Positions 1 through 6,449 of a DNA stretch of 7,126 nucleotides are shown piece after piece. Origin of the DNA: Nitrospirota bacterium. GTDB lineage: Bacteria > Nitrospirota > Thermodesulfovibrionia > Thermodesulfovibrionales > JdFR-88. How positions within the stretch are numbered: the first letter of the stretch is position 1; every line of letters starts with the position of its first letter. The DNA lies in NCBI GenBank assembly GCA_021819985.1, contig JAKAEG010000171.1:1-7126 (forward strand), written 5' to 3'. Under the pieces are notes generated by a model that saw only the letters and a list, made by a program, of their open reading frames with translations, ran no database searches and was not told the DNA's origin. Position numbers and translations under genes: made by a program.

Positions 1-746
1 CGATATTCTTGATCGCCCCCGCGATCTCGATATTTGCCGGGATGACGGCCATATCGGTCATCCCGTTTTTCAGCGGCTTTGTAATAGCCAACATAAACAT
101 CGGGCTTCTTTTCATATTCGCCATGTCATCGCTGAACGCTTACGGCGTGGTGCTTGCGGGCTGGGCCTCCAATTCAAAATATTCGTTTCTTGGCGGCCTC
201 AGGTCCTCAGCCCAGGTGATAAGCTATGAAATAGCGATGGGGCTTTCGCTTGTAGGCGTGATGATGATGGCCGGTTCCCTGAACCTGACCGACATCGTCA
301 GGGCTCAGGAAAAGTTCCCCGGCGGCTTTTTCTGGCCCCAGGCGCTTGGGTTTTTTGTTTTCATTGTGGCGGCCTTCGCGGAGACCAACCGCACGCCGTT
401 TGACCTGCCGGAGGCGGAAAGCGAGCTTGTGGCCGGCTACTTTACCGAGTACAGCGGAATGCGGTTCGCCCTTTTTTATGTGGCGGAGTACATAGGGATG
501 ATAGTCATGTCGCTGGTTGGGATAACCTGCTTTCTCGGGGGCTGGAACGGCCCGTTCCATATCCCCTTTATCCCGTTTGCCTGGCTGTTCATAAAGCTGT
601 ACCTGTTCATATTCGTTTTCTACTGGGTACGGGCCACTGTGCCTCGTTACAGGTACGACCAGTTGATGGCCCTTGGATGGAAGCTGCTTATACCCCTTGC
701 CCTTCTGAACATAATCGGCACGGGGCTTGTGAAAATACTGATATGA
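1..746 (+). CDS. nuoH: NADH-quinone oxidoreductase subunit H (NuoH), 5' partial
   Basis: Membrane subunit of complex I that sits against the peripheral arm and forms much of the quinone-binding cavity (family knowledge). The frame is open from base 3, so the TTG at 9 is an internal Leu codon and not a start. About 247 residues are visible, against roughly 325-350 for the family, so about 80-100 N-terminal residues lie left of the window. Hallmarks are visible in order: GWASNSKYSFLGGLRSSAQ followed by SYE, the near-universal acidic loop AETNRTPFDLPEAESELVAG followed by a YSGMRF-type segment, and a WVRATVPRYRYDQLM motif near the C-terminus. Several hydrophobic helices surround these. The gene ends with TGA at 744-746, 21 bases before nuoI. 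It is the first visible gene of an uninterrupted nuo operon. No defect is seen in the visible part. Confidence 0.97.
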   Translation, partial: IFLIAPAISIFAGMTAISVIPFFSGFVIANINIGLLFIFAMSSLNAYGVVLAGWASNSKYSFLGGLRSSAQVISYEIAMGLSLVGVMMMAGSLNLTDIVRAQEKFPGGFFWPQALGFFVFIVAAFAETNRTPFDLPEAESELVAGYFTEYSGMRFALFYVAEYIGMIVMSLVGITCFLGGWNGPFHIPFIPFAWLFIKLYLFIFVFYWVRATVPRYRYDQLMALGWKLLIPLALLNIIGTGLVKILI

Positions 747-767
747 GGTTTTTGGTTTAGCCGTAAG

Positions 768-1364
768 ATGAGTAAAAAAATAAAAAAGATAATCGATACG
801 ATCTTCCTCACGGAGATATTAAAGGGCATGGCGCTCACCCTGAGGTCCTTCTTCTCCCCGGCGGTGACCAGGCAGTACCCCGAAGAAAAGAGACAGCCGT
901 TTCCGGGGTTCAGGGGACAGCATGCCTTCGTGAGGGACGAAGCAACAGGGAAAGAAAAATGCATCGCCTGCGGACTTTGCGGCGCGGTCTGCCCGTCAAA
1001 GTGCATCTACATCTATACGAAAGAAGACTCCGCTACGGGTAAAAAGGTCATCGACCGCTACGAGATCGAACTGCTGAGATGCGTCTACTGCGGGTTCTGC
1101 GTGGAGGCCTGCCCGGTCGGGGCCGTGGTCCTCACCGAAAACTATGAATATTCGGACTACTCGCGTGACGCCCTTTACATGACCAAGGAAAAACTGATGG
1201 ATAACTGGGACAGGCTGATGGCAGGCGAGAAGGGACGCGAGTATTTCAAAAAATTCTGGACCCCTGGGGAGGACAGCTTCAGGGCGTACCCCGGCCAGGC
1301 GTTATTTAATAAAGACAGGCTGGCATCCAAAAAGAAAAAAGATGCCGCAGGGGAAACTAAATGA
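768..1364 (+). CDS. nuoI: NADH-quinone oxidoreductase subunit I (NuoI), 2x[4Fe-4S] ferredoxin-type
   Basis: Peripheral-arm subunit that carries clusters N6a and N6b and passes electrons towards NuoB and quinone (family knowledge). The protein has 198 residues, slightly longer than the roughly 180 of E. coli. An amphipathic N-terminus leads into the family signature TRQYPEEKRQPFPGFRGQH (residues 34-52). Two CxxCxxCxxxCP motifs follow, with Cys65/68/71/75 and Cys105/108/111/115, so all eight cluster ligands are present. An extra Cys79 follows the first motif. The C-terminal 20 residues or so are Lys-rich and probably disordered. The ATG at 768 is the natural start for the conserved N-terminus, although no good Shine-Dalgarno precedes it; translation may be coupled to nuoH. 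The stop overlaps the nuoJ start (ATGA at 1361-1364). Confidence 0.97.
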   Translation: MSKKIKKIIDTIFLTEILKGMALTLRSFFSPAVTRQYPEEKRQPFPGFRGQHAFVRDEATGKEKCIACGLCGAVCPSKCIYIYTKEDSATGKKVIDRYEIELLRCVYCGFCVEACPVGAVVLTENYEYSDYSRDALYMTKEKLMDNWDRLMAGEKGREYFKKFWTPGEDSFRAYPGQALFNKDRLASKKKKDAAGETK

Positions 1365-1867
1365 GCCCATATCTTTTCGGTTATCTAGGCGCGGCGATAC
1401 TCATACTCTCCGGGCTTTCACTTACCAGGAAAAACCCGGTCCACGCCGTCCTGTACATGATAGTCATGTTCTTCCACCTTGCCGTCCTGTACCTTGGGCT
1501 GGGTGCGGAGTTCCTGGCCGCCGTGCAGATAATCGTATATGCCGGAGCCATCCTGGTGCTTTTCCTGTTTGTCATAATGATCCTGAACATAAAGGAAGAG
1601 ATGGAAGGCGAGCGTTTCAGCGGCGCATGGCCATTTGGCATCAGCCTGGCAAGCGGCCTTTTGCTTCTGTTTATAATCATTACCGGAAATGTGACGCCGG
1701 GCCAGCAGGGCACCTGCACACCCGCGGTCATAGCGGCGCAGACCAACACAAAGCTGATGGGAACGCTCCTTTATACACAATATATTTTCCCCTTCGAGGT
1801 CGCCTCGCTTATACTTCTTGTGGCGGTGGTGGGGGCGATAGTGCTTGCAAAGAAAAGGCTGAGGTGA
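1361..1867 (+). CDS. nuoJ: NADH-quinone oxidoreductase subunit J (NuoJ)
   Basis: Small membrane subunit of complex I, with 168 residues and about five hydrophobic helices. The conserved third helix is plain: IIVYAGAILVLFLFVIMIL at residues 57-75. It includes Tyr60, the equivalent of the E. coli Tyr59 region where a pi-bulge forms as the enzyme cycles (family knowledge). An N-terminal LTRKNPVHAVLYM segment is also typical. The start codon overlaps the nuoI stop by four bases. It is preceded by AGGGG at 1349-1353 with 7-nt spacing, so this start is well supported. The gene ends at TGA 1865-1867, 12 bases before nuoK. No anomaly is seen. Confidence 0.95.
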   Translation: MSPYLFGYLGAAILILSGLSLTRKNPVHAVLYMIVMFFHLAVLYLGLGAEFLAAVQIIVYAGAILVLFLFVIMILNIKEEMEGERFSGAWPFGISLASGLLLLFIIITGNVTPGQQGTCTPAVIAAQTNTKLMGTLLYTQYIFPFEVASLILLVAVVGAIVLAKKRLR

Positions 1868-1879
1868 GGTAGAAACAAA

Positions 1880-2182
1880 ATGGTCCCACTTCAATGGTTC
1901 ATATGGCTTAGCGTGGCCCTCTTCATGGTGGGGGTGTTCGGGTTTCTTACAAGAAGAAGCATCATAATGATGTTTCTTTCCATCGAAGTGATGCTCAACG
2001 CCGTGAACCTTTCGCTTGTGTCTTTCGCGCATTTCCTGAACGACCTCCGGGGAGAGGTGCTGGCGCTTTTTGTGATAGCGGTTGCGGCCTCCGAGGCGGC
2101 AATCGGGCTTGCCATACTCATTGCGCTCTTCAGAAACAGGGAAACCGCGCAAATCGATGAAGTAAAGGAGCTGAAGGGATGA
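1880..2182 (+). CDS. nuoK: NADH-quinone oxidoreductase subunit K (NuoK)
   Basis: Three-helix membrane subunit of the complex I proton path, an MrpC homologue. It has 100 residues, the usual length. The two buried glutamates essential for pumping fall at Glu36 (in FLSIEVMLNAVNL) and Glu72 (in VAASEAAIGLAI), the same numbering as in E. coli. A GAGGT at 1866-1870, overlapping the end of nuoJ, gives a ribosome binding site 9 nt from the ATG. The stop codon overlaps the nuoL start (ATGA at 2179-2182), so nuoK and nuoL are probably translationally coupled. Confidence 0.97.
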   Translation: MVPLQWFIWLSVALFMVGVFGFLTRRSIIMMFLSIEVMLNAVNLSLVSFAHFLNDLRGEVLALFVIAVAASEAAIGLAILIALFRNRETAQIDEVKELKG

Positions 2183-4128
2183 CCGCAAATAGCCTTCTTC
2201 TGATACCGGCGCTTCCCCTCCTTGCGTTTATCATCAACATCACTTTGGGAAAGGGCATTATAAAGGACAAAGCCCACCTGGTCTCAATTCCCGCCCTGGC
2301 CGCGTCCTGGGCGATCGCGATGCTGGCTGTCTACAACGTTTTTTCCCGCGGCAATGTTTTCGAGGGAAATCTTTACACGTGGGTGGTATCCGGCGCGTTC
2401 AGGGTGCAAGTGGGCTTTCTGGTAGACCAGCTTACGGCGGTGATGCTGGTCGTGGTCACCAGTGTCGGCCTGCTCGTGAACATATACTCCGCCGGTTACA
2501 TGCGGGGGGATAAAGGATTTTACCGGTTTTTCGCCTACCTGTCGCTATTTGTGTTTTCGATGCTCATGCTCATCATGGCCAACAACTTCCTTCAGCTTTA
2601 TTTCGGCTGGGAAGCGGTGGGTCTCTGCTCATATTTCCTGATAGGTTTCTGGTATGAGAAAAAGTCCGCCGCGGACGCCGGAAAAAAGGCGTTCATCGTA
2701 AACCGGTTCGGCGATTTCGGTTTCGGTCTGGGCATCATGCTCATATTCCTTTACACCGGGTCTCTCCAGTACAGTAATGTGTTTCCGGCAGCGCACAGCC
2801 TGGCAGGCCAGACGGTAAGCCTGTTTGGCTCGAACGTGCCGCTGCCGACGGTGATAGCGCTGCTTCTTTTCTGCGGGGCAATGGGCAAATCGGCGCAATT
2901 CCCTCTTCATGTCTGGCTTCCTGACGCGATGGAGGGCCCCACGCCCGTTTCCGCCCTTATCCATGCGGCAACCATGGTGACAGCAGGAGTGTTCATGGTT
3001 GCAAGGTGCAGCCCTATATTCAACCTGTCCCCTGTGGCAATGGGCGTTGTGGCGATAACCGGCGCGTTTACGGCCCTTTTTGCCGCAACCATCGCCCTTA
3101 CTCAAAACGATATAAAACGCGTTATCGCATATTCCACGATAAGCCAGCTTGGCTACATGTTCCTGGCCTGCGGGGTCGGGGCTTACGGGGCGGGCGTGTT
3201 CCACCTCTACACGCATGGTTTTTTCAAGGCCCTGCTCTTTTTGGGCGCGGGCTCGGTAATGCACGCAATGTCCGGGGAACTCGACCTGAGGAAAATGGGC
3301 GGGCTTAAAAAATACATGCCTGTGACATACTGGACCTTTCTGCTGGCCTCTTTGAGCATATCCGGCATACCCGGATTCGCCGGTTTTTTCAGCAAGGATG
3401 AAATACTCTGGAGGGCATATTCTTCGGGGCCGTTGGGCAAAGTCCTCTGGGCTGTGGGCGTGCTTACCGCGCTGCTTACGGCCTTTTACTCTTTCAGGCT
3501 CGTCTTTATGGCGTTTCACGGAAAATTCCGCGGAAGTATTGAGCAGGAGCGCCATCTGCACGAATCGCCCATGTCAATGGGCCTGCCTCTGCTGATCCTT
3601 GCAGTGGGAGCGGTAGCGGCCGGATGGGTGGGCATATCACCTGTCATAAGCGAAAGCCTTGGGATGGGACCTCTGGACAAGATCGGGCCGTTTCTGGCTA
3701 CTGTGGTAGGCACTCCCGTCTCAACCGGCGCGCCTACGACCGAACTGGCCCTGATGGGCGTGTCCGTTTTGATGGCATTGCTTGGGATACTGCTTGCGGC
3801 CTACATGTACCTTTGGAAACCGGAAGCGCCGGAAGCCCTTGCACGTACATTCAGGCTGCCGTACAAGCTCTCTTTCAACAAATACTATATAGATGAGATA
3901 TATGACAATGCGATAGTGAAACCCACTTTCTGGGTGGCAAAAAATGTTATTGTGGGCGTGACCGACGGCAAATGGATAGAGGGCATAGTAAACGGGGTGC
4001 CAAAGGCGATAGGCTCTTTCGGGCAGTCGCTGAGGAAACTCCAGTCAGGCGTGACCCAGCACTATGCCGATATCATGGCCCTGGGGGTGCTCATATTCAT
4101 CGCGGCCGCCCTTTTGCTCAGGTTATAA
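2179..4128 (+). CDS. nuoL: NADH-quinone oxidoreductase subunit L (NuoL), antiporter-like
   Basis: Most distal proton-pumping subunit of complex I, related to MrpA/MrpD antiporters. It has 649 residues, a little longer than E. coli NuoL (613), with about 16 hydrophobic helices. The proton-channel residues are present: Glu145 in YFGWEAVGLCSYFLIGFW, Lys237 in CGAMGKSAQFPLHVWLPDA, His262 in the PTPVSALIHAATMV loop, His346 and Lys350 in LYTHGFFKALLFLGAGS, and Lys406/Asp407 in GFFSKDEIL. The C-terminal part from about residue 565 (NKYYIDEIYDNAIV onwards) matches the long lateral helix and anchor helix that distinguish NuoL from NuoM and NuoN. A good AAAGGAG at 2164-2170, 8 nt from the ATG, lies inside nuoK. 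All features look functional. Confidence 0.98.
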   Translation: MTANSLLLIPALPLLAFIINITLGKGIIKDKAHLVSIPALAASWAIAMLAVYNVFSRGNVFEGNLYTWVVSGAFRVQVGFLVDQLTAVMLVVVTSVGLLVNIYSAGYMRGDKGFYRFFAYLSLFVFSMLMLIMANNFLQLYFGWEAVGLCSYFLIGFWYEKKSAADAGKKAFIVNRFGDFGFGLGIMLIFLYTGSLQYSNVFPAAHSLAGQTVSLFGSNVPLPTVIALLLFCGAMGKSAQFPLHVWLPDAMEGPTPVSALIHAATMVTAGVFMVARCSPIFNLSPVAMGVVAITGAFTALFAATIALTQNDIKRVIAYSTISQLGYMFLACGVGAYGAGVFHLYTHGFFKALLFLGAGSVMHAMSGELDLRKMGGLKKYMPVTYWTFLLASLSISGIPGFAGFFSKDEILWRAYSSGPLGKVLWAVGVLTALLTAFYSFRLVFMAFHGKFRGSIEQERHLHESPMSMGLPLLILAVGAVAAGWVGISPVISESLGMGPLDKIGPFLATVVGTPVSTGAPTTELALMGVSVLMALLGILLAAYMYLWKPEAPEALARTFRLPYKLSFNKYYIDEIYDNAIVKPTFWVAKNVIVGVTDGKWIEGIVNGVPKAIGSFGQSLRKLQSGVTQHYADIMALGVLIFIAAALLLRL

Positions 4129-4196
4129 AAGCAGGTATAAAAGTAAAAGACCCGGAAATGATGGAAAAGGCAGAGTAAAAGGTAAAAAGTATAAAA
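4129..4196 (+). other. A-rich nuoL-nuoM spacer
   Basis: This 68-base gap is the only real one in an otherwise overlapping or nearly overlapping gene string. It is very A-rich and contains TATAAAA at 4136-4142 and 4190-4196, with a third copy at 4124-4130 overlapping the nuoL stop. The segments at 4134-4149 and 4181-4196 look like rearranged copies of GGTA/TATAAAA/GTAAAA. A six-codon reading frame (MMEKAE) spans 4158-4178. No hairpin terminator is visible, so transcription probably continues into nuoM. An internal promoter cannot be excluded but is not demonstrated. Confidence 0.5.
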
Positions 4197-5735
4197 ATGA
4201 TAATGAACTCACTTGGATATCCGGTGCTCAGCACCCTTATATTCCTGCCCATAGCGGGGGCCCTGCTTTTGGGGCTCATAAGCAGGAAGCGCGAGGGGCT
4301 GATAAAGGCAGGCGCTCTCATTCTTAGCCTGGCCGTATTTGCTGCCTCGCTGCCGATCTTTTTCAACTTCGACAAGACCACCGCAAAGATGCAGTTTGTT
4401 GAGTGGCGCACGTGGATACCGGTCTTTCATGCAGATTACCTTGTGGGGATTGACGGCATCAGCGCGCTGTTCGTGCTCCTTTCAGCCCTGATAGCGGTGC
4501 TATGCGTCCTCATATCATGGAACTCCATTAAAACGAGGGTAAAAGAGTTCTATATGGCAATCCTTCTTATCGAGGGCGCCATGATCGGGGTGTTCTGCTC
4601 TTTGGATTTCTTCCTTTTCTACATATTCTGGGAAGCGATGCTGATACCCATGTACCTGCTGATAGGCGTATGGGGCGGCCCTAACAGGCTGTATGCCGCG
4701 ATAAAATTTTTCCTCTACACGCTGGCAGGAAGCGTGCTGATGCTGGTGGGCATCATCTTCCTTTACAACTACGCCGGCGGGGATTTTAATATCCTGCACC
4801 TTCAGGCAATGAAGTACCCGGTTTCCATGCAGATGTGGCTGTTCTGGGCCTTTTTCGCCGCCTTTGCCGTGAAGGTGCCCATGTTCCCGTTCCACACATG
4901 GCTTCCGGACGCCCATACCGAGGCTCCGACCGCAGGCAGCGTTATTCTTGCAGCGGTGCTCATAAAGATGGGCGCATACGGGTTTCTGCGGTTCTCCATC
5001 CCGATGTTCCCGGACGCCGCAAGCGCAATGGCTGTGCCTATGATGGCCCTGTCGGTTGTGGCGATCATCTATGGGGCGGTCGTCTGTCTTGCCCAGACAG
5101 ATCTTAAGCGCCTCATAGCTTACAGCTCGGTCAGCCACATGGGGTTTGTGACCCTTGGCATATTCGCGCTGAACAGCCAGGGGGTGGAAGGAGGTATTCT
5201 CCAGATGCTGAATCACGGCATAGTGACGGGCGCTCTCTTTCTCTCGATAGGCATCATCTACGACCGCACGCATTCACGCCAGATCTCCGATTACGGCGGG
5301 GCGGCTTCCGTTCTTCCTGTCTATGCGGGTATGTTCATGATATTCACGCTGGCCTCGATAGGGCTGCCTGGAACGAACGGATTTATCGGGGAGTTTTTGA
5401 TAATCCTTGGCGGATTTACGGCTAACAGACTGGCCGGAGTGCTTGCCGCAACCGGCATAATCATCGGCGCGGCCTATATGCTCTGGCTTTATCAAAGGGT
5501 GTTTTTTACCGGGGTAAACCCGAAGATAAAAGGACTTCCGGACATAAACGCAAGGGAGTTCATTGCCCTTGCCCCTATGGCCCTGCTGGTCTTCTGGATA
5601 GGGGTCTATCCAAACGCGCTGCTTGGTTTCCTGCACCCCTCGGTGCAAAACCTGATCGGCAGGTTTCATCCGGGGCCCGCATCCGGCTTAAGCGCCCTCT
5701 CAGATTTTATTAAAACCCTGTTTGCAAGGGCATAG
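4197..5735 (+). CDS. nuoM: NADH-quinone oxidoreductase subunit M (NuoM), antiporter-like
   Basis: Second antiporter-like proton-pumping subunit of complex I. It has 512 residues, close to E. coli NuoM (509), with about 14 hydrophobic helices. Key residues are Glu146 in FYIFWEAMLIPMYLLIG, Lys226 in AVKVPMFPFHTWLPDAH, Lys257 in LAAVLIKMGAYG, the DLKRLIAYSSVSHMGF segment, His340 in the LNHGIVTGALF helix, and Glu399 in GTNGFIGEF. The glutamate at that last site, where NuoL has Lys, is the NuoM signature. The start is taken at 4197; a second ATG two codons later at 4203 is equally possible. Neither has a well-placed Shine-Dalgarno, the nearest being AAAAGG at 4177-4182. The gene is followed within 16 bases by a terminator hairpin, so it is the last gene of the operon here. 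Confidence 0.97.
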   Translation: MIMNSLGYPVLSTLIFLPIAGALLLGLISRKREGLIKAGALILSLAVFAASLPIFFNFDKTTAKMQFVEWRTWIPVFHADYLVGIDGISALFVLLSALIAVLCVLISWNSIKTRVKEFYMAILLIEGAMIGVFCSLDFFLFYIFWEAMLIPMYLLIGVWGGPNRLYAAIKFFLYTLAGSVLMLVGIIFLYNYAGGDFNILHLQAMKYPVSMQMWLFWAFFAAFAVKVPMFPFHTWLPDAHTEAPTAGSVILAAVLIKMGAYGFLRFSIPMFPDAASAMAVPMMALSVVAIIYGAVVCLAQTDLKRLIAYSSVSHMGFVTLGIFALNSQGVEGGILQMLNHGIVTGALFLSIGIIYDRTHSRQISDYGGAASVLPVYAGMFMIFTLASIGLPGTNGFIGEFLIILGGFTANRLAGVLAATGIIIGAAYMLWLYQRVFFTGVNPKIKGLPDINAREFIALAPMALLVFWIGVYPNALLGFLHPSVQNLIGRFHPGPASGLSALSDFIKTLFARA

Positions 5736-5750
5736 ATAGAACATCATTGA

Positions 5751-5788
5751 AAACAAAAGGGCCCGTTATAGCGGGCCCTTTTGTTTTT
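5751..5788. terminator. Bidirectional rho-independent terminator between nuoM and a convergent gene
   Basis: A perfect 15-bp stem (5751-5765 with 5772-5786) closes a 6-nt loop TTATAG. The GC-rich core GGGCCCG/CGGGCCC is flanked by AAACAAAA on one side and TTTTGTTT on the other. The + strand therefore ends in a U-rich tail, for nuoM, and the - strand does too, for the 107-residue gene whose stop lies 22 bases away. Position between two convergent genes supports a shared terminator. Confidence 0.93.
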
Positions 5789-5808
5789 ATGCAGACAGCT
5801 TTCTTTTT

Positions 5809-6132
5809 TTAAACCGGCTGCATCTGCTCGCCGCAGCAGACCAGGTTAACCACATTCATTTCGCCCCACTCGTCCACGCTCACCATCAGACCGCAGACCT
5901 CGCAGCCGTAACGGCCCTCGGCCTGCTGGGAAGCCGCTGCCTGCCTGGGCGCCGCCTTTTTGGCAGCCTTTGACGCGGGCCTCCTGACGGCCGCTTTTGC
6001 GGGTTTTTTGGCAGCTGCCTTCACAGCTTTTCCCGGAGCCACTTTCGCGCTCGTCTTTTTGGGCGCCGTGGTGGCCTTCGCCTGGGATGTTTTCGCTTTC
6101 GCCCCCTTTGCGCCGGCTTTCTTTACCGCCAT
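5809..6132 (-). CDS. Histone H1-like Lys/Ala-rich tail fused to a desulforedoxin-like CxxC...CC domain
   Basis: This protein of 107 residues has two distinct parts. Residues 1-72 are low complexity, dominated by Lys, Ala and Pro with AK/KKA/KPAKA-type repeats and no acidic residue before Glu72, as in histone H1 C-terminal tails and bacterial H1-like proteins. Residues 75-107 hold Cys77-x2-Cys80 and the adjacent pair Cys99-Cys100 followed by GEQM. That pattern (YxCxxCG...LVCCGExM) is that of desulforedoxin and of the N-terminal domain of desulfoferrodoxin, which bind one Fe in a Cys4 site. The spacer between the pairs is 18 residues rather than the 15 of desulforedoxin. There is no superoxide-reductase domain. 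A basic, DNA- or RNA-binding tail carrying an Fe- or Zn-binding knuckle is inferred; actual function is unknown. The start is fixed by a strong AAGGAGG upstream. No partner gene is evident. Confidence 0.88.
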   Translation of the reverse strand: MAVKKAGAKGAKAKTSQAKATTAPKKTSAKVAPGKAVKAAAKKPAKAAVRRPASKAAKKAAPRQAAASQQAEGRYGCEVCGLMVSVDEWGEMNVVNLVCCGEQMQPV

Positions 6133-6138
6133 GTCCTG

Positions 6139-6145
6139 CCTCCTT
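6139..6145 (-). promoter_or_regulatory. Strong ribosome binding site of the H1-tail/desulforedoxin-like gene
   Basis: On the - strand this reads AAGGAGG, with 6 nt to the ATG at 6132-6130. It is the best Shine-Dalgarno in the window. It fixes the start codon and argues that this low-complexity reading frame is a real, well-translated gene. Confidence 0.85.
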
Positions 6146-6150
6146 TTACG

Positions 6151-6250
6151 GGATAATTTTTTAAAAATTTTTTAAGCTGTCCTCTAGCTACATATATCAC
6201 ATTCCGAAGATATTTTAAAGACGTGGGATAAAAAAATAAAAAAAATTTAG
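6151..6250 (-). promoter_or_regulatory. AT-rich upstream region, probable promoter area of the H1-tail gene
   Basis: This region lies immediately upstream of the ribosome binding site of the - strand gene and is far richer in A and T than its surroundings. It contains phased runs T6-A5-T6 at 6157-6173 (near-palindrome TTAAAAATTTTTTAA at 6161-6175) and a long A-run stretch at 6230-6246. On the - strand, GATATATG around 6189-6196 could be a -10 element, but no convincing -35 lies at the right distance. Promoter placement is therefore only by position and composition. Such A-tracts are typical of curved DNA or UP elements. Confidence 0.35.
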
Positions 6251-6258
6251 AACCTGTC

Positions 6259-6351
6259 TCAAAATAGATTCTGACGCGAAAGAGAGCGGAAATCGTGGAA
6301 GACAAGGAGAAAAGGGGAAAGCGCCCGGAGGCGCAACGTCAAAATGGATTC
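6259..6351 (+). repeat. Short imperfect direct repeat TCAAAATRGATTC
   Basis: TCAAAATAGATTC at 6259-6271 recurs as TCAAAATGGATTC at 6339-6351, with 12 of 13 bases identical and starts 80 bases apart. The second copy runs directly into the first hairpin repeat. Between them is a small hairpin, GCGCC-CGGA-GGCGC, at 6321-6334. The first copy may be a decayed end of the same repeat family. No gene is seen in this stretch. Confidence 0.4.
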
Positions 6352-6375
6352 CCGCTTACGACATGCGGGAATGAC
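6345..6375 (-). repeat. 31-nt intergenic hairpin repeat, copy 1
   Basis: On the - strand this reads GTCAT, then a hairpin, ending in ATCCA. The stem is a perfect 8 bp (ATTCCCGC 6348-6355 with GCGGGAAT 6365-6372) closing a 9-nt loop. It is inverted relative to copy 2 at 6419-6449 and shares 22 of 31 positions with it. GTCATtCCCG...CGGGaATCCA palindromes of this kind are familiar as dispersed intergenic elements in several bacterial groups (general knowledge, not searched here). Confidence 0.75.
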
Positions 6376-6418
6376 TCACGAATAAGGAATTCGAGGGCAG
6401 GCTTAAAAGACTTAAGAC

Positions 6419-6449
6419 GTCATGCCCGAGGACCTTAATCGGGCATCCA
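6419..6449 (+). repeat. 31-nt intergenic hairpin repeat, copy 2
   Basis: This copy has the same layout as copy 1 but lies on the + strand: GTCAT, an 8-bp perfect stem (ATGCCCGA 6422-6429 with TCGGGCAT 6439-6446), a 9-nt loop, and ATCCA. Compared with copy 1, two stem pairs changed together (T-A to G-C and C-G to A-T). The other five differences all lie in the loop. Pairing was therefore kept while the sequence drifted, or the two copies belong to related subfamilies. There is no U-rich tail, so it is not a standard terminator. Confidence 0.75.

Noticed and set aside
960..1120. NuoI considered as a stand-alone ferredoxin or a hydrogenase subunit
   Set aside because: The TRQYPEEKR...FRGQH signature, the order of genes and the adjoining NuoH and NuoJ are those of complex I.
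1342..1872. Long alternative frames inside nuoJ, nuoL and nuoM on both strands (for example - strand 1418-2188, 2629-3561 and 4515-5273)
   Set aside because: They lie antisense or out of frame to clearly recognised complex I genes, encode His/Arg/Lys-rich peptides typical of shadow frames, and have no independent initiation signals.
6251..6265. AACCTGTCTCAAAAT considered as an insertion sequence end
   Set aside because: No matching inverted copy, target duplication or transposase remnant occurs in the window, so an insertion sequence call is not supported.
6123..6305. 60-residue frame on the - strand upstream of and overlapping the H1-tail gene
   Set aside because: It runs through the AT-rich upstream region, gives a peptide without recognisable features, and conflicts with the much better supported start and ribosome binding site at 6132.
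6295..6438. GTG-started 47-codon reading frame on the + strand across the hairpin repeats
   Set aside because: It has no convincing ribosome binding site, its composition follows the repeat DNA, and it reads through both arms of a palindromic element. It is very likely a chance frame.
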